From a virus, in the IMG/VR virus record IMGVR_UViG_3300049847_000198, positions 1-64,000 of that record: a DNA stretch of 64,000 bases; one strand, written 5' to 3'. This document shows positions 7,003-14,511 of the stretch, one piece after another (position 1 is the stretch's first letter; every line of letters begins with the position of its first letter). The notes beneath the pieces are model-generated. The model did no database searches and was not told the DNA's origin. It was given only the letters and a program-made list of their open reading frames with translations. The translations under genes and the position numbers were made by a program.

Positions 7003-8175
7003 ATGCCAGAATTCAACATGGATCATTGTTGCTCGACGCTTGCCAAAATCTTGGAGGTTGGGCAAGTTTTCGAGATTCGAGCCTTGGGTGTGCGGAGAAA
7101 AGGATCGCACGGCTCGATGTCTGCTTTCGGCGTGTTCGATTCAATCCTGAAGGCGACGGGGGAGGTGGATCGGTTCCTGAAAGAGTTCGATGCAAGCGGC
7201 GTCTATTTCACGCCAAATCCGCTGATTCCTGCGGTGCTGTCGCGACGCGCTAACACGTTCGATGTTGGCTCGAAGTCCGACACAATGGCGGGTGACAACG
7301 ACGTACTGAAAAGAAACTGGTTGCTGATCGACTTGGACCCGTGGAGACCTGCTGGCGTCACGGCGTCTGACGAAGAAGTCTGTCTAGCAAAAGAGTCGGC
7401 CAGAAAGCTATTTCCGTTATTGACAGTTCACTTGAATGCCGAACCGTTGGTCCTCGAAAGCGGAAACGGCGTCCACATGATGTTTCGCTGCGATCTGCCG
7501 CGAGAGGACGATGGGTTGATTTCTCGTTGCCTGATGGCTGTTGACCGGCTTCACGAAAAACTCGGAATCAAAGGCGTGAAGGTTGATCTCGTGAACTCGA
7601 ATCCTGCTCGAATCTGGAAACTTCCGGGTTCAGTCGCCAGAAAAGGCGACGAACTTCCTTCTCAGTCGCGTTTTCATCGTCAAGCGAGACTCCTGTACGC
7701 TCCAAAAGAGCTTCAGCCGATCTCTCGCATGAAACTTGAGTCGTTTGCCGTCCCAGCCAAGACTGAACACCCAAGACGCACGGAGACGCCTTCCGTGACG
7801 CCACGAGAGCAGACTGACGCTCGCGAGTGGCTTGGAACGCACGGAATTGCGATTTCGCACACAAAACCTTGGCATGACGCGAACGCTTATGTGCTTGCTG
7901 AGTGTCCGTTCGATTCAGGGCATCGTTCGCCAGACTCCATGCTGCTTCAGTTCTCGGACGGACGGATCGTTTTTTACTGCTCGCACAACTCGTGTCGCTC
8001 TAAGGGGTGGTTTGATTTTCGCGAGATGATTGAACCGGGTTGGCGTGAAAAACGAAAGCTGGTTCCGGGGTTCGGCAGTGAGGTTCAGAGCGAACGTCAG
8101 CGTCAGATTTTGCGTTCAATGATGAGGGAAGAGTGGCTTCTTTTTCGTGAAACATGCCAGAAAGGAAATCCATGA
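7003..8175 (+). CDS. Primase-polymerase (AEP type) with zinc finger
   Basis: A 390-residue protein with archaeo-eukaryotic primase features: an acidic motif LLIDLDP (D110, D112) for metal binding, SGNGVH (about 153-158) for nucleotide and phosphate contacts, and a later acidic/basic region (VDLVNSNPARIWKLPGS). The C-terminal part has a zinc-finger-like segment (CPFDSGH, then Cys-x2-His-x4-Cys). It would prime or extend DNA at the phage fork. No helicase domain is fused. Its TGA overlaps the next ATG. Confidence 0.7.
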   Translation: MPEFNMDHCCSTLAKILEVGQVFEIRALGVRRKGSHGSMSAFGVFDSILKATGEVDRFLKEFDASGVYFTPNPLIPAVLSRRANTFDVGSKSDTMAGDNDVLKRNWLLIDLDPWRPAGVTASDEEVCLAKESARKLFPLLTVHLNAEPLVLESGNGVHMMFRCDLPREDDGLISRCLMAVDRLHEKLGIKGVKVDLVNSNPARIWKLPGSVARKGDELPSQSRFHRQARLLYAPKELQPISRMKLESFAVPAKTEHPRRTETPSVTPREQTDAREWLGTHGIAISHTKPWHDANAYVLAECPFDSGHRSPDSMLLQFSDGRIVFYCSHNSCRSKGWFDFREMIEPGWREKRKLVPGFGSEVQSERQRQILRSMMREEWLLFRETCQKGNP

Positions 8176-8480
8176 AAGACTATTGGAATACGATTGTCCT
8201 GCTGACTCTGTGCCTGTGCTTCGTAATGTGGCTGGCATCACACCTGTACCTGAAGTTCGTGTCTCAGATACGGCCAATCCCTGAACCAGACGAACAAGAA
8301 GAGAATTGGTTCTTTATCGCCAATCCAGCAGAAGCTGCTCGCAAGATTCAGGCAGGTGCAGACCTGTGCTGGAGACAGGCACGCAACGGCGACAACGGAG
8401 AGCGTCTGTGTCAGGCGTACCAGCAGGCGGCAGGGCAGATCGAAGCGGCTGTTAGTCTCATTAAGAAAGCGTCGGTGTAG
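8172..8480 (+). CDS. Single-pass membrane protein, 102 aa
   Basis: ATG 8172 overlaps the primase stop and has AGGAAA upstream. A single N-terminal transmembrane helix (about residues 7-30) is followed by a soluble, helical, Ala/Gln-rich domain. The topology suggests an inner-membrane-anchored protein with a cytoplasmic or periplasmic domain. No family is recognised. Confidence 0.55.
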   Translation: MKDYWNTIVLLTLCLCFVMWLASHLYLKFVSQIRPIPEPDEQEENWFFIANPAEAARKIQAGADLCWRQARNGDNGERLCQAYQQAAGQIEAAVSLIKKASV

Positions 8481-8482
8481 CC

Positions 8483-8713
8483 GTGGCCAACGCGAAGTTC
8501 GCTGTGTACCTGAAAGACGTCAATCGCATTGATTTCGAGTCGATTCGTGATACGGAAGAGGCGTTGGTGCCGTACATGCACGAGTGGTACAGCGAAGACG
8601 CGAACGCCGTGGTTGCGATTGTGGACGTTCGTCTGATCGACATTCGCGACAAGGCTGAAGTCGAAAGCAAGGTCGGCAAGCAGTCAGTTCTTTTTGCAGG
8701 AGATGAAACGTGA
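8483..8713 (+). CDS. Hypothetical protein, 76 aa
   Basis: GTG start at 8483, two bases after the previous stop. An acidic, compact alpha/beta-like sequence with no recognised motif. It is coupled to the next gene by a GTGA overlap. Confidence 0.5.
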   Translation: MANAKFAVYLKDVNRIDFESIRDTEEALVPYMHEWYSEDANAVVAIVDVRLIDIRDKAEVESKVGKQSVLFAGDET

Positions 8714-8922
8714 ACCGAGACGCAACGCGGGCAATGGAGAACTCTTGCCAAAACGAAATCAGAGTCGCTGACGCATGGCTGATCGACAAAGACGCAGACG
8801 AACCAACTCGCGTCTACTGGCGTCTCGTCAAGCAGGCATCGGAATTGTGGCTGGAACAGAACACCAAAAACAAAAGGCCGCTACGAAAGCGGCCAAGATT
8901 GCGACGTCCAGAAGCTGGCTAA
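8710..8922 (+). CDS. Hypothetical protein, 70 aa, basic C-terminus
   Basis: GTG 8710 overlaps the previous stop (ATG 8734 is an alternative). The N-terminal half looks like a real soluble protein; the C-terminal Arg/Lys/Pro-rich tail is encoded over the terminator hairpin of the opposite-strand gene (8876-8894), so the tail may be an accident of that overlap. Confidence 0.45.
   Translation: MNRDATRAMENSCQNEIRVADAWLIDKDADEPTRVYWRLVKQASELWLEQNTKNKRPLRKRPRLRRPEAG
8866..8894 (-). terminator. Intrinsic terminator for the minus-strand gene
   Basis: On the minus strand GGCCGCT pairs with AGCGGCC (plus 8876-8882 and 8888-8894) around a 5-base loop, followed by TTTTGTTTTTGG. It lies just past the stop of the gene at 8919-9479. 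Confidence 0.75.
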
Positions 8923-9479
8923 AGCGAAGCGGTCGCTTCCTGTTTCGGTGGGCGACCCGGTGGGTTCTTGGTCGTCGCCAACGCAGTCGCGACGCCTTCG
9001 TTCACCATCTGTTGAACGATCGACTTAAAGAACTCAACCGGCATACTGCCATTCATCAACGAGAAGTTATTCGGAATATGGTCAATCACCTCGGCTTCAG
9101 TAATCGCAACCATGTACCGGATGTCGCCGACACGCGGCTGGCTTCGTCGGTCATGCCGCTCGTTCTCGGCCTTGAACTTGATCGTCTCGGAGATGAGTCC
9201 GTTGACTTCTTTTCCGGGGACCGGCAGCAGGGAGTAGACGTTGATGACCTGCTCGGTCTTCTGTCGCTCGTGCTCGTCCATCGGATTCTGCTTCGGATGG
9301 ATGATTGTCTTGTTCGATCCCTTCAAAGAACCCCACGTCGCAAGCGGGCCGAGTTGGACCGTGACACGGTAGAACTTTGATTCGTCCACCTTCTCAAGCA
9401 TCTTGAGCTTGGCAAAGATGACTGCCTTTTCTTTCGGAAGTCGTTCAAACTTTACTTCGCTGGTCATCTGGAAATCCAC
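8919..9479 (-). CDS. Hypothetical protein, 186 aa, isolated on the minus strand
   Basis: GTG start at 9479 with AGGAGA about 8 bases upstream; ATG 9467 is the alternative. A soluble protein with alternating strands and helices and a Pro-Pro-Gly-Arg-Pro-Pro-Lys tail. No family is recognised. It is the only minus-strand gene in the first 12.9 kb and has its own box-type promoter (9527-9543) and terminator, so it is an independent unit. A DNA-binding or virion role is possible. Confidence 0.6.
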   Translation of the reverse strand: MDFQMTSEVKFERLPKEKAVIFAKLKMLEKVDESKFYRVTVQLGPLATWGSLKGSNKTIIHPKQNPMDEHERQKTEQVINVYSLLPVPGKEVNGLISETIKFKAENERHDRRSQPRVGDIRYMVAITEAEVIDHIPNNFSLMNGSMPVEFFKSIVQQMVNEGVATALATTKNPPGRPPKQEATASL

Positions 9480-9526
9480 AGGAATCTTCTCCTAGTCGTG
9501 TATTGGAAATCATTTCCGACGAACTG

Positions 9527-9543
9527 TTTGTAGCAAAACAAAC
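9527..9543 (-). promoter_or_regulatory. GTTYGTTTT box with TACAAA -10
   Basis: Read on the minus strand this is GTTTGTTTTGC followed by TACAAA, a one-base variant of the GTTCGTTTTGG-TAAAAT box seen elsewhere. It sits about 50 bases upstream of the minus gene starting at 9479. Confidence 0.5.
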
Positions 9544-9562
9544 AGAGATGTAAAGGGAATCT

Positions 9563-9835
9563 ATGAATGAGGCGTGTGATGCTTGTGGAGACGGCATAGA
9601 GAGAAGGACGCCTAGTTCGTCTCCGAATCGTAACCAAGTGCGAGTCGGCAAGGTTGATTTGACGCTCTGCTACTACTGCTCGCACGACATTCACGAGCAG
9701 TTGAGTCTTGGATGTTTGTGGGTGCGTTTACCGAAGCCAAGCGGCGTTCAGGTTACAAAGAACATGCTGGGCGACGACGTGTATGGCAGTGCGACAGTGT
9801 TCGATGGCGGCAAGATGATCTTTCATCAGGAGTGA
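9563..9835 (+). CDS. Zinc-ribbon protein, 90 aa
   Basis: Two Cys pairs (CDACG near the N-terminus and CYYCS about residue 36-40) form a zinc ribbon at the N-terminal half; the rest is a small beta-rich domain. ATG 9563 has AAAGGGAA upstream. It begins a tightly packed run of cysteine-rich small genes reaching to 12.9 kb. Function unknown. Confidence 0.55.
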   Translation: MNEACDACGDGIERRTPSSSPNRNQVRVGKVDLTLCYYCSHDIHEQLSLGCLWVRLPKPSGVQVTKNMLGDDVYGSATVFDGGKMIFHQE

Positions 9836-9838
9836 ATC

Positions 9839-10309
9839 ATGGGAGACATGGCGGACCTTGCAATGGACCATGCGTTTGACGCTTGGTGCGACCAAGAAGA
9901 CGGCGACGTTGATGACGATGGATTACACCACGACGATTCGTTTTGGATGCCGAAAGGCACAACCAAGACATGCCGTTTCTGTGGCGTTAAAGGTCTTCAT
10001 TGGGGCAAGTGGAAAGGTGCTTGGCGACTGTTCTCGAAGGCTGGGTTGCTGCATGGATGCTGTCTGATTCCGCCGTTCCCTGCCAAGGCGATCAAATACG
10101 AGTCGTGCATCGAAGAAGCGAAGCATCGGCGATTCGATGGTAAAACTGTTTTTGAGATGATCGACATGCTCAAGACTGGAAACGGCGCTGAATGGAATCC
10201 AGAAGGACAAGACCTGATATCTCTGATTCGCCGCCTGTGCGATGAAGCGATGAAACACGATCCGAAACGAATGTGTGATCCACCTGCTGGATGGAGGCCA
10301 AGGCAATGA
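9839..10309 (+). CDS. Hypothetical protein with CxxC and His-rich region
   Basis: A 156-residue protein with a Met/Asp-rich acidic N-terminus, a CRFCGVKGLHW zinc-knuckle-like motif (about residues 45-55) and a Cys-Cys pair further on. Probably a metal-binding protein of unknown role. It overlaps the next gene by ATGA. Confidence 0.55.
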   Translation: MGDMADLAMDHAFDAWCDQEDGDVDDDGLHHDDSFWMPKGTTKTCRFCGVKGLHWGKWKGAWRLFSKAGLLHGCCLIPPFPAKAIKYESCIEEAKHRRFDGKTVFEMIDMLKTGNGAEWNPEGQDLISLIRRLCDEAMKHDPKRMCDPPAGWRPRQ

Positions 10310-10788
10310 GCGATCAAAACACAAGACTGCTCGCCGCCAATGACGCTCTCGCTCTGTTTGCTTTCGACACATGGTTAGAGATGAAAGGAAACCGAGTCGT
10401 CGTTTGTTGGAGAAACTGGAACAGCCTGAAAGTCACTCGCCGGCAGTGGGCGTGTCGCGGACAAGACTTCTATCCTGTATGGAATCGTTTGTGGGGACAC
10501 GGAGGAACGTCATCGACTGCTTTGTCGCAGTTGATTCGATGGGTCCAAGACAAGCCTGTGTTGCCGATGGGGACTTGGCGACATTGGATTGGTCCAGTGT
10601 GTTTGCTTGGGAGGGAGCGTGGACCAAGGATTCTTGATCTACTGAAAGCTGCTGAATATCCAGAACACGCATACTGCGTTCTTTGCGGTGATCGGATTGA
10701 CGGCGGAATTGATTGGTGGCATCTCAAAAATATCTCTGGTCCATGCTGTAGCTGGAACTCAGGGTGCAGACAGAAAGTGAATCAATGA
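10306..10788 (+). CDS. Hypothetical protein with C-terminal zinc ribbon
   Basis: A 160-residue protein. The C-terminal third has CVLCG and two later Cys residues with Trp-Trp-His between, typical of a zinc-ribbon-like fold. The Trp-rich N-terminal half is not recognised. The start ATG 10306 overlaps the previous TGA, and its own stop overlaps the next ATG. Confidence 0.55.
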   Translation: MSDQNTRLLAANDALALFAFDTWLEMKGNRVVVCWRNWNSLKVTRRQWACRGQDFYPVWNRLWGHGGTSSTALSQLIRWVQDKPVLPMGTWRHWIGPVCLLGRERGPRILDLLKAAEYPEHAYCVLCGDRIDGGIDWWHLKNISGPCCSWNSGCRQKVNQ

Positions 10789-11039
10789 GCAAGTTCTTCA
10801 AGCTGTCCGTTTCGCGTTCCGAGACGACTGACGTTTACCTCAAGTGCAACGACTTGATGACTCCGCGTGACGCTATGCGATGCCCGGACATCGGCGAAGC
10901 CTGCCATGAAACGACCGACGATACCGACTGGGACAACTTCGGATGGGAGCACGACGTAGAGGTCCACGGATGCGTCGAAGTGTCTGAGGAAGAAGCGAAT
11001 CAGTTCCAAGTGTTTGACACTGAGAAAGGTGAGACATGA
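10785..11039 (+). CDS. Acidic hypothetical protein, 84 aa
   Basis: ATG 10785 lies in an ATGA overlap. A strongly acidic protein (Asp/Glu/Thr-rich) with three cysteines. Such acidic small phage proteins sometimes mimic DNA or inhibit host enzymes, but nothing specific can be seen here. Confidence 0.5.
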   Translation: MSKFFKLSVSRSETTDVYLKCNDLMTPRDAMRCPDIGEACHETTDDTDWDNFGWEHDVEVHGCVEVSEEEANQFQVFDTEKGET

Positions 11040-11431
11040 GCGAAGAGAAACGATGCTTGGGACATTGCTGTCGAGCCTTCAGTCTTGGAGTTCCTTATGA
11101 AGAACTCGTGGCCGATCCGAAGCGATTCAAAGATGGCGAACAGATTCTGGATATGCTGATTCCGCTTGGAGTGCTGTCCGACGAACAAGTCAAAGAGCGG
11201 TACGGTATCTCAGCGATTTCTTCCACTGGTTCCTGTGCGACCTTCACATGCAAGCATCTTGCCGAGAACGGCGATTGTTCCATCTATGATAACCGTCCTC
11301 TGATGTGCGTTTCGTATCCGGGACCAACATTGAAGGCTTGTCTTTGGAAAGAGTGCGAAGCGTCGTGCGGACTGAAGGCGAAACTCGAAAACGTATTTGG
11401 AGACGCGAATCTTGAATGCAAACACGGGTAG
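11036..11431 (+). CDS. CxxCxxCC metal-chelating family protein (YkgJ-like)
   Basis: A 131-residue protein with the spaced cysteine pattern of the zinc/iron-chelating family: CCR near the N-terminus, CATFTCKHL, GDCSIYDNRPLMC, then CLWKEC and further cysteines. Bacterial members bind Zn or an Fe-S cluster and their role is poorly known. It is coupled to its neighbours by an ATGA overlap. Confidence 0.65.
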   Translation: MSEEKRCLGHCCRAFSLGVPYEELVADPKRFKDGEQILDMLIPLGVLSDEQVKERYGISAISSTGSCATFTCKHLAENGDCSIYDNRPLMCVSYPGPTLKACLWKECEASCGLKAKLENVFGDANLECKHG

Positions 11432-11780
11432 ACCATCAACGATCACCGAAGAAGACATCGCTCGCTGGGAGAAGTCGCTTCGCAACTACATCAACACCGA
11501 ATCTGAGCATGGATTCAACGTAGAGTTGATTCTTGGCGGAGATCGTGGCAGAAATGTCTGGTTCTGCGGCGAGTGGCTTGGAGAGCAAGTCGATAAGTAC
11601 GGCGGCGACGACGCTGAAGTTCATTCCGTCTGCTTCGCGAACGGACAACGTCTCGCGTTCTGTCGCGACGAAGAACTATGGGCGATAACAGAGGCGTCGT
11701 TGAAGAGGTTCTTGCAAGGCAGACCGGACGTTCCGGGTGCGGCATTGGCGGAGTTGTTATCGGTGTCACGCAGAAGTTGA
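11412..11780 (+). CDS. Hypothetical protein, 122 aa
   Basis: I chose TTG 11412 because GGAG (11399-11402) is at good spacing; it overlaps the end of the previous gene in another frame. The sequence is soluble and mixed alpha/beta (WFCGEWLGEQVDKYGGDD). Its 3' end overlaps the next frame by about 100 bases. Confidence 0.5.
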   Translation: MNANTGRPSTITEEDIARWEKSLRNYINTESEHGFNVELILGGDRGRNVWFCGEWLGEQVDKYGGDDAEVHSVCFANGQRLAFCRDEELWAITEASLKRFLQGRPDVPGAALAELLSVSRRS

Positions 11781-11965
11781 ACGGCATGGCGACTGTGCAT
11801 GTCCAAGGCACAGGCTGCGAAGCGAACGACACTCGCGTTATCGAAGTCCACGATCCTAAGTGGGAGGTCTCTGAAGGCGACTCGTGCTGGTGGCAGTCGC
11901 ACAGAGCGTTCTTTCAGTCGTCCACCAAAGAGCCGTTTGAACTCAAGATGACATGGAATAGCTGA
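11678..11965 (+). CDS. Hypothetical protein, 95 aa (start uncertain)
   Basis: The C-terminal half looks like a compact beta protein (VHDPKWEVSEGDSCWW). ATG 11678 gives a 103-base overlap with the previous gene; ATG 11786 would remove it but leaves only 59 residues. Both frames in the overlap look protein-like. The next gene starts in its stop codon. Confidence 0.45.
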   Translation: MGDNRGVVEEVLARQTGRSGCGIGGVVIGVTQKLNGMATVHVQGTGCEANDTRVIEVHDPKWEVSEGDSCWWQSHRAFFQSSTKEPFELKMTWNS

Positions 11966-12186
11966 TGACAAAAGAGACCGGAATATCACTGGTTGCTGGG
12001 TTGCTGTGCGGCATCTCTTGCCTTGCAGGGTTCTTGGTCGGCATCGACACAGAGCGTGAACGATTTCAGAAAGAATGCGTTAAGCGCGGAGTGGGCGAAT
12101 ACGACAAGACATCAGGTTCTTGGCAATGGAGCGGTTTCACCAACGACAACGCGAACTTCAACGAACTGATGGAGCGAAACCGATGA
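11965..12186 (+). CDS. Small membrane protein, 73 aa
   Basis: One hydrophobic Gly/Ala/Cys-rich segment (about residues 8-27) with a short N-terminal tail, followed by a charged region. Single-pass membrane topology. ATG 11965 overlaps the previous stop; its TGA overlaps the next ATG. Unknown role. Confidence 0.55.
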   Translation: MTKETGISLVAGLLCGISCLAGFLVGIDTERERFQKECVKRGVGEYDKTSGSWQWSGFTNDNANFNELMERNR

Positions 12187-12416
12187 ACGCTTCATGGATG
12201 GTTGATGCCGGTCTTTTTGAGAAAGACACGCTGCCGAAGCTGCAAGAGATCGGAATAAAAGTCGGCGATATGGCGTCTGCTGGCGATGTAGACGCTCAGG
12301 AGTGCATGGAGACTTACGAGACGCTGCGTAGGTCGTTTGATCCTGTCACGCACCACAGGCTACGCCTGAGCGTTTACAAGCTGCGACACAGAATTCTTTC
12401 CAAGGAGACGACATGA
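12183..12416 (+). CDS. Hypothetical protein, 77 aa
   Basis: A helical, charged small protein starting at ATG 12183 in an ATGA overlap. No recognised motif. It is the middle member of a coupled three-gene run (11965-12871). Confidence 0.5.
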   Translation: MNASWMVDAGLFEKDTLPKLQEIGIKVGDMASAGDVDAQECMETYETLRRSFDPVTHHRLRLSVYKLRHRILSKETT

Positions 12417-12871
12417 TTACGATCCAGAAAAGCGAGACGGCAGACACACGCACCTGCGACTACGCGAATGTGACCAAGGAGACGCTTCTGGCAAGCTCTC
12501 TCCAGCACATCGAAGACGTTCGACGCGGGCTTGGGTTCTTTGCCAACCGACTCGATTACGCCGCGAACGCTCACGACACAGACAAGATCACGGACATCGA
12601 CGGATTCCATGCCGATTTCTTGACTGGTTTCAAAGAGACCGGATGGTGGGACCGGCATCGCAGGCTGAATCGCCACCATCTCACGCAGGCGGACGGCATT
12701 CCTGCTGACGTGAACTTGATCGACGTGCTGGACTTTGTGGCGGACTGCGTCATGGCCGGCATGGCTCGTAGCGGGAGCGTGTATCCTCTGAAGTTGACGC
12801 CAGAACTTCTTGAGACGGCGTTTCAGAACACGGTCGAGTTACTGAAGAAGAACGTCGTCGTTGCTGAGTGA
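12413..12871 (+). CDS. DUF5662-like phage protein
   Basis: A 152-residue helical protein with HDTDKI and a WWDRHRRLNRHH motif, followed by a helical segment (VNLIDVLDFVADCVMAGMAR) of the type seen in phage proteins of the DUF5662 class. The spaced His/Asp residues may bind a metal, as in HD-type hydrolases, but activity is unproven. It is the last gene before the tnpB element on the opposite strand. Confidence 0.55.
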   Translation: MITIQKSETADTRTCDYANVTKETLLASSLQHIEDVRRGLGFFANRLDYAANAHDTDKITDIDGFHADFLTGFKETGWWDRHRRLNRHHLTQADGIPADVNLIDVLDFVADCVMAGMARSGSVYPLKLTPELLETAFQNTVELLKKNVVVAE

Positions 12872-12900
12872 TGGTTCTTTTTGGCAATGACATACTTGGT

Positions 12901-14106
12901 TCACCTTGCGGATAGCAGTGCGTCTTCCTTCTTCAACGGGTCGGCTTGATGGATCGCAATAGGCGACACCTCAGCGGCCGAGTCCCTCGAAAGGCGAATT
13001 ACCCCGATTGACACCAGGGCACGGGCGAGAACGACTCTGGCACTTGCATGGTCGCGATGGCATTGCGAACCACAACTACAGTTGTGTTCTCGTTCCGAAA
13101 GTTCTTTCTTCTTGACGACCCCGCAATCGGGGCACTCTTGGGATGTGCCTCTTGGATCAACCTGAACGAATACCCGCGCAGCATTTGCAGCTTTCACGGA
13201 GATTTGATTCATGAAGATTCCCCAAGAGGCGTCACTTATCGACTTGGCCAAGCAATGATTCTTGACCATCCCTTTGATGTTGAGTTTCTCGGCCGCAATG
13301 AACGAGAAGCCGCGAACGAGTTCTGTGCTCCGACGATGACAGAACGATCTCCGTTGAGCGGCAATTCGCTCATGTTGCCGTTGCAGGCGAACTACCGCCT
13401 TGCGGCGATTTTGGCTGCCCTTCTTCTTGCGAGACACCGACCTCTGTAAGCCTCGCAGCTTCTTCTCTGACTTGCGGTAGAAGCGTGGATTTTCAATCTG
13501 CGATCCGTCGCTCAACGTAGCGAATGACTCCAATCCAACGTCGATGCCGACTGAGCCTTGATCTTCAAGGTTCTTGATCGTCGTGGACTCAGTAACAACG
13601 ACTTGGCCATACCAACCTGATGCCCGGCGGATGATCCTGAGTAGTTTCTGCGTCTTGGAAATTCGTTGGTTTCCGCAGCGAATCCGAACCAATCCGAGTT
13701 TCGGAATCGAGACAAGACTATCTCCGCGAACGTACTGGCCGACCGCTGCATACTCCATGCTGTTGTACCGTTTCCAAGAACGGAATCGCGGAAACCCAAC
13801 CTTGCCGGCACCTGCCTTTGCCCGGCGGAAGAATGCCTGTAATCCGCGATCAACGCGACGCAGGGCGTCACGCTCAAAAGCCACTGGAATCGAAGCAAGC
13901 CCCACCATTCGGGCACGCTGCTGTGTCAACAACGCTTGCTGCTGATTGTAATTCACAGACCCAGCACGCCGCTCATAGGCTTTGATTCGCTGATCCAAGG
14001 CTCGATTGAAGATTCCACAGCAAGTCCGCATCCACGAAGAGAGTGTCTCTTCTTGGGCGGGCTTGAGATAGAGTTTGAATTCAATCGTTTTCATCGGCTT
14101 GTTCAC
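12901..14106 (-). CDS. tnpB: TnpB, RNA-guided nuclease of IS200/IS605-type elements
   Basis: A 401-residue TnpB with the helix-turn-helix N-terminus (TCCGIFNRALDQR), a RuvC nuclease with D189 (GIDVG), E273 (AAEKLNIKGM) and D352 (HRDHASA), and a zinc finger C325/C328/C343/C345. All catalytic residues appear intact. TnpB cuts DNA guided by an omega RNA made from its own 3' end. No TnpA transposase is nearby. The start is GTG 14106, overlapping the preceding small gene by GTGA; ATG 14094 is the alternative. It sits on the border between two oppositely transcribed modules, with about 30 bases to the next gene. Confidence 0.85.
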   Translation of the reverse strand: MNKPMKTIEFKLYLKPAQEETLSSWMRTCCGIFNRALDQRIKAYERRAGSVNYNQQQALLTQQRARMVGLASIPVAFERDALRRVDRGLQAFFRRAKAGAGKVGFPRFRSWKRYNSMEYAAVGQYVRGDSLVSIPKLGLVRIRCGNQRISKTQKLLRIIRRASGWYGQVVVTESTTIKNLEDQGSVGIDVGLESFATLSDGSQIENPRFYRKSEKKLRGLQRSVSRKKKGSQNRRKAVVRLQRQHERIAAQRRSFCHRRSTELVRGFSFIAAEKLNIKGMVKNHCLAKSISDASWGIFMNQISVKAANAARVFVQVDPRGTSQECPDCGVVKKKELSEREHNCSCGSQCHRDHASARVVLARALVSIGVIRLSRDSAAEVSPIAIHQADPLKKEDALLSAR

Positions 14107-14237
14107 TTGCTGAGTTTTCGCCGCGCGGCCAATTTCCGGTAGTAATCCGAATCACCGCGAACCTTCGAGGCTCCGGTCGTTTGGCCACCCTTAGCACCGC
14201 ACTTCGCAAGATACGCGGACAACTCTGATTTCCTCAT
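14103..14237 (-). CDS. Small basic protein upstream of tnpB, 44 aa
   Basis: An open frame from ATG 14237 to TGA 14103 encoding a basic peptide (start MRKSELSAYL, with GAKGGQ and DSDYYRKLAARRK). It overlaps the tnpB start by GTGA, so the two should be translationally coupled. The Gly-rich and basic pattern recalls short phage peptides placed before homing enzymes; function unknown. Confidence 0.5.
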   Translation of the reverse strand: MRKSELSAYLAKCGAKGGQTTGASKVRGDSDYYRKLAARRKLSK

Positions 14238-14449
14238 GGTGCCCAATTCTACGCAAGCAGCTTGCGGTGTCAATCCGATTCAGCGTGGTGAGTCAAGTAA
14301 GTCATTTATTTCCTTGGCATAGTCAATGCCGCCGCCACGTCTTGGCATTTCCAGAGTCCTTTGAACTGGAGAAGTCCTTAAAAGAGCATTGGGAAGATGA
14401 AAGGACAATCATCTTGTCGAGGGCGACTCTATCCCAACGCGAACGTAGT

Positions 14450-14488
14450 TTACTAAAAGAAAAAGCCCACCTCAAGGGAGATGGGCTT
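14450..14488 (-). terminator. Intrinsic terminator after the major capsid gene
   Basis: On the minus strand AAGCCCATCT pairs with AGGTGGGCTT (10 bp, one G-U; plus 14463-14488) around a 6-base loop, followed by TTTTTCTTTTAGTA. It lies about 24 bases past the capsid stop. Nothing else convincing is seen between 14238 and 14449. Confidence 0.8.
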
Positions 14489-14511
14489 AATAGTTTGTTC
14501 AACCAGACTCG

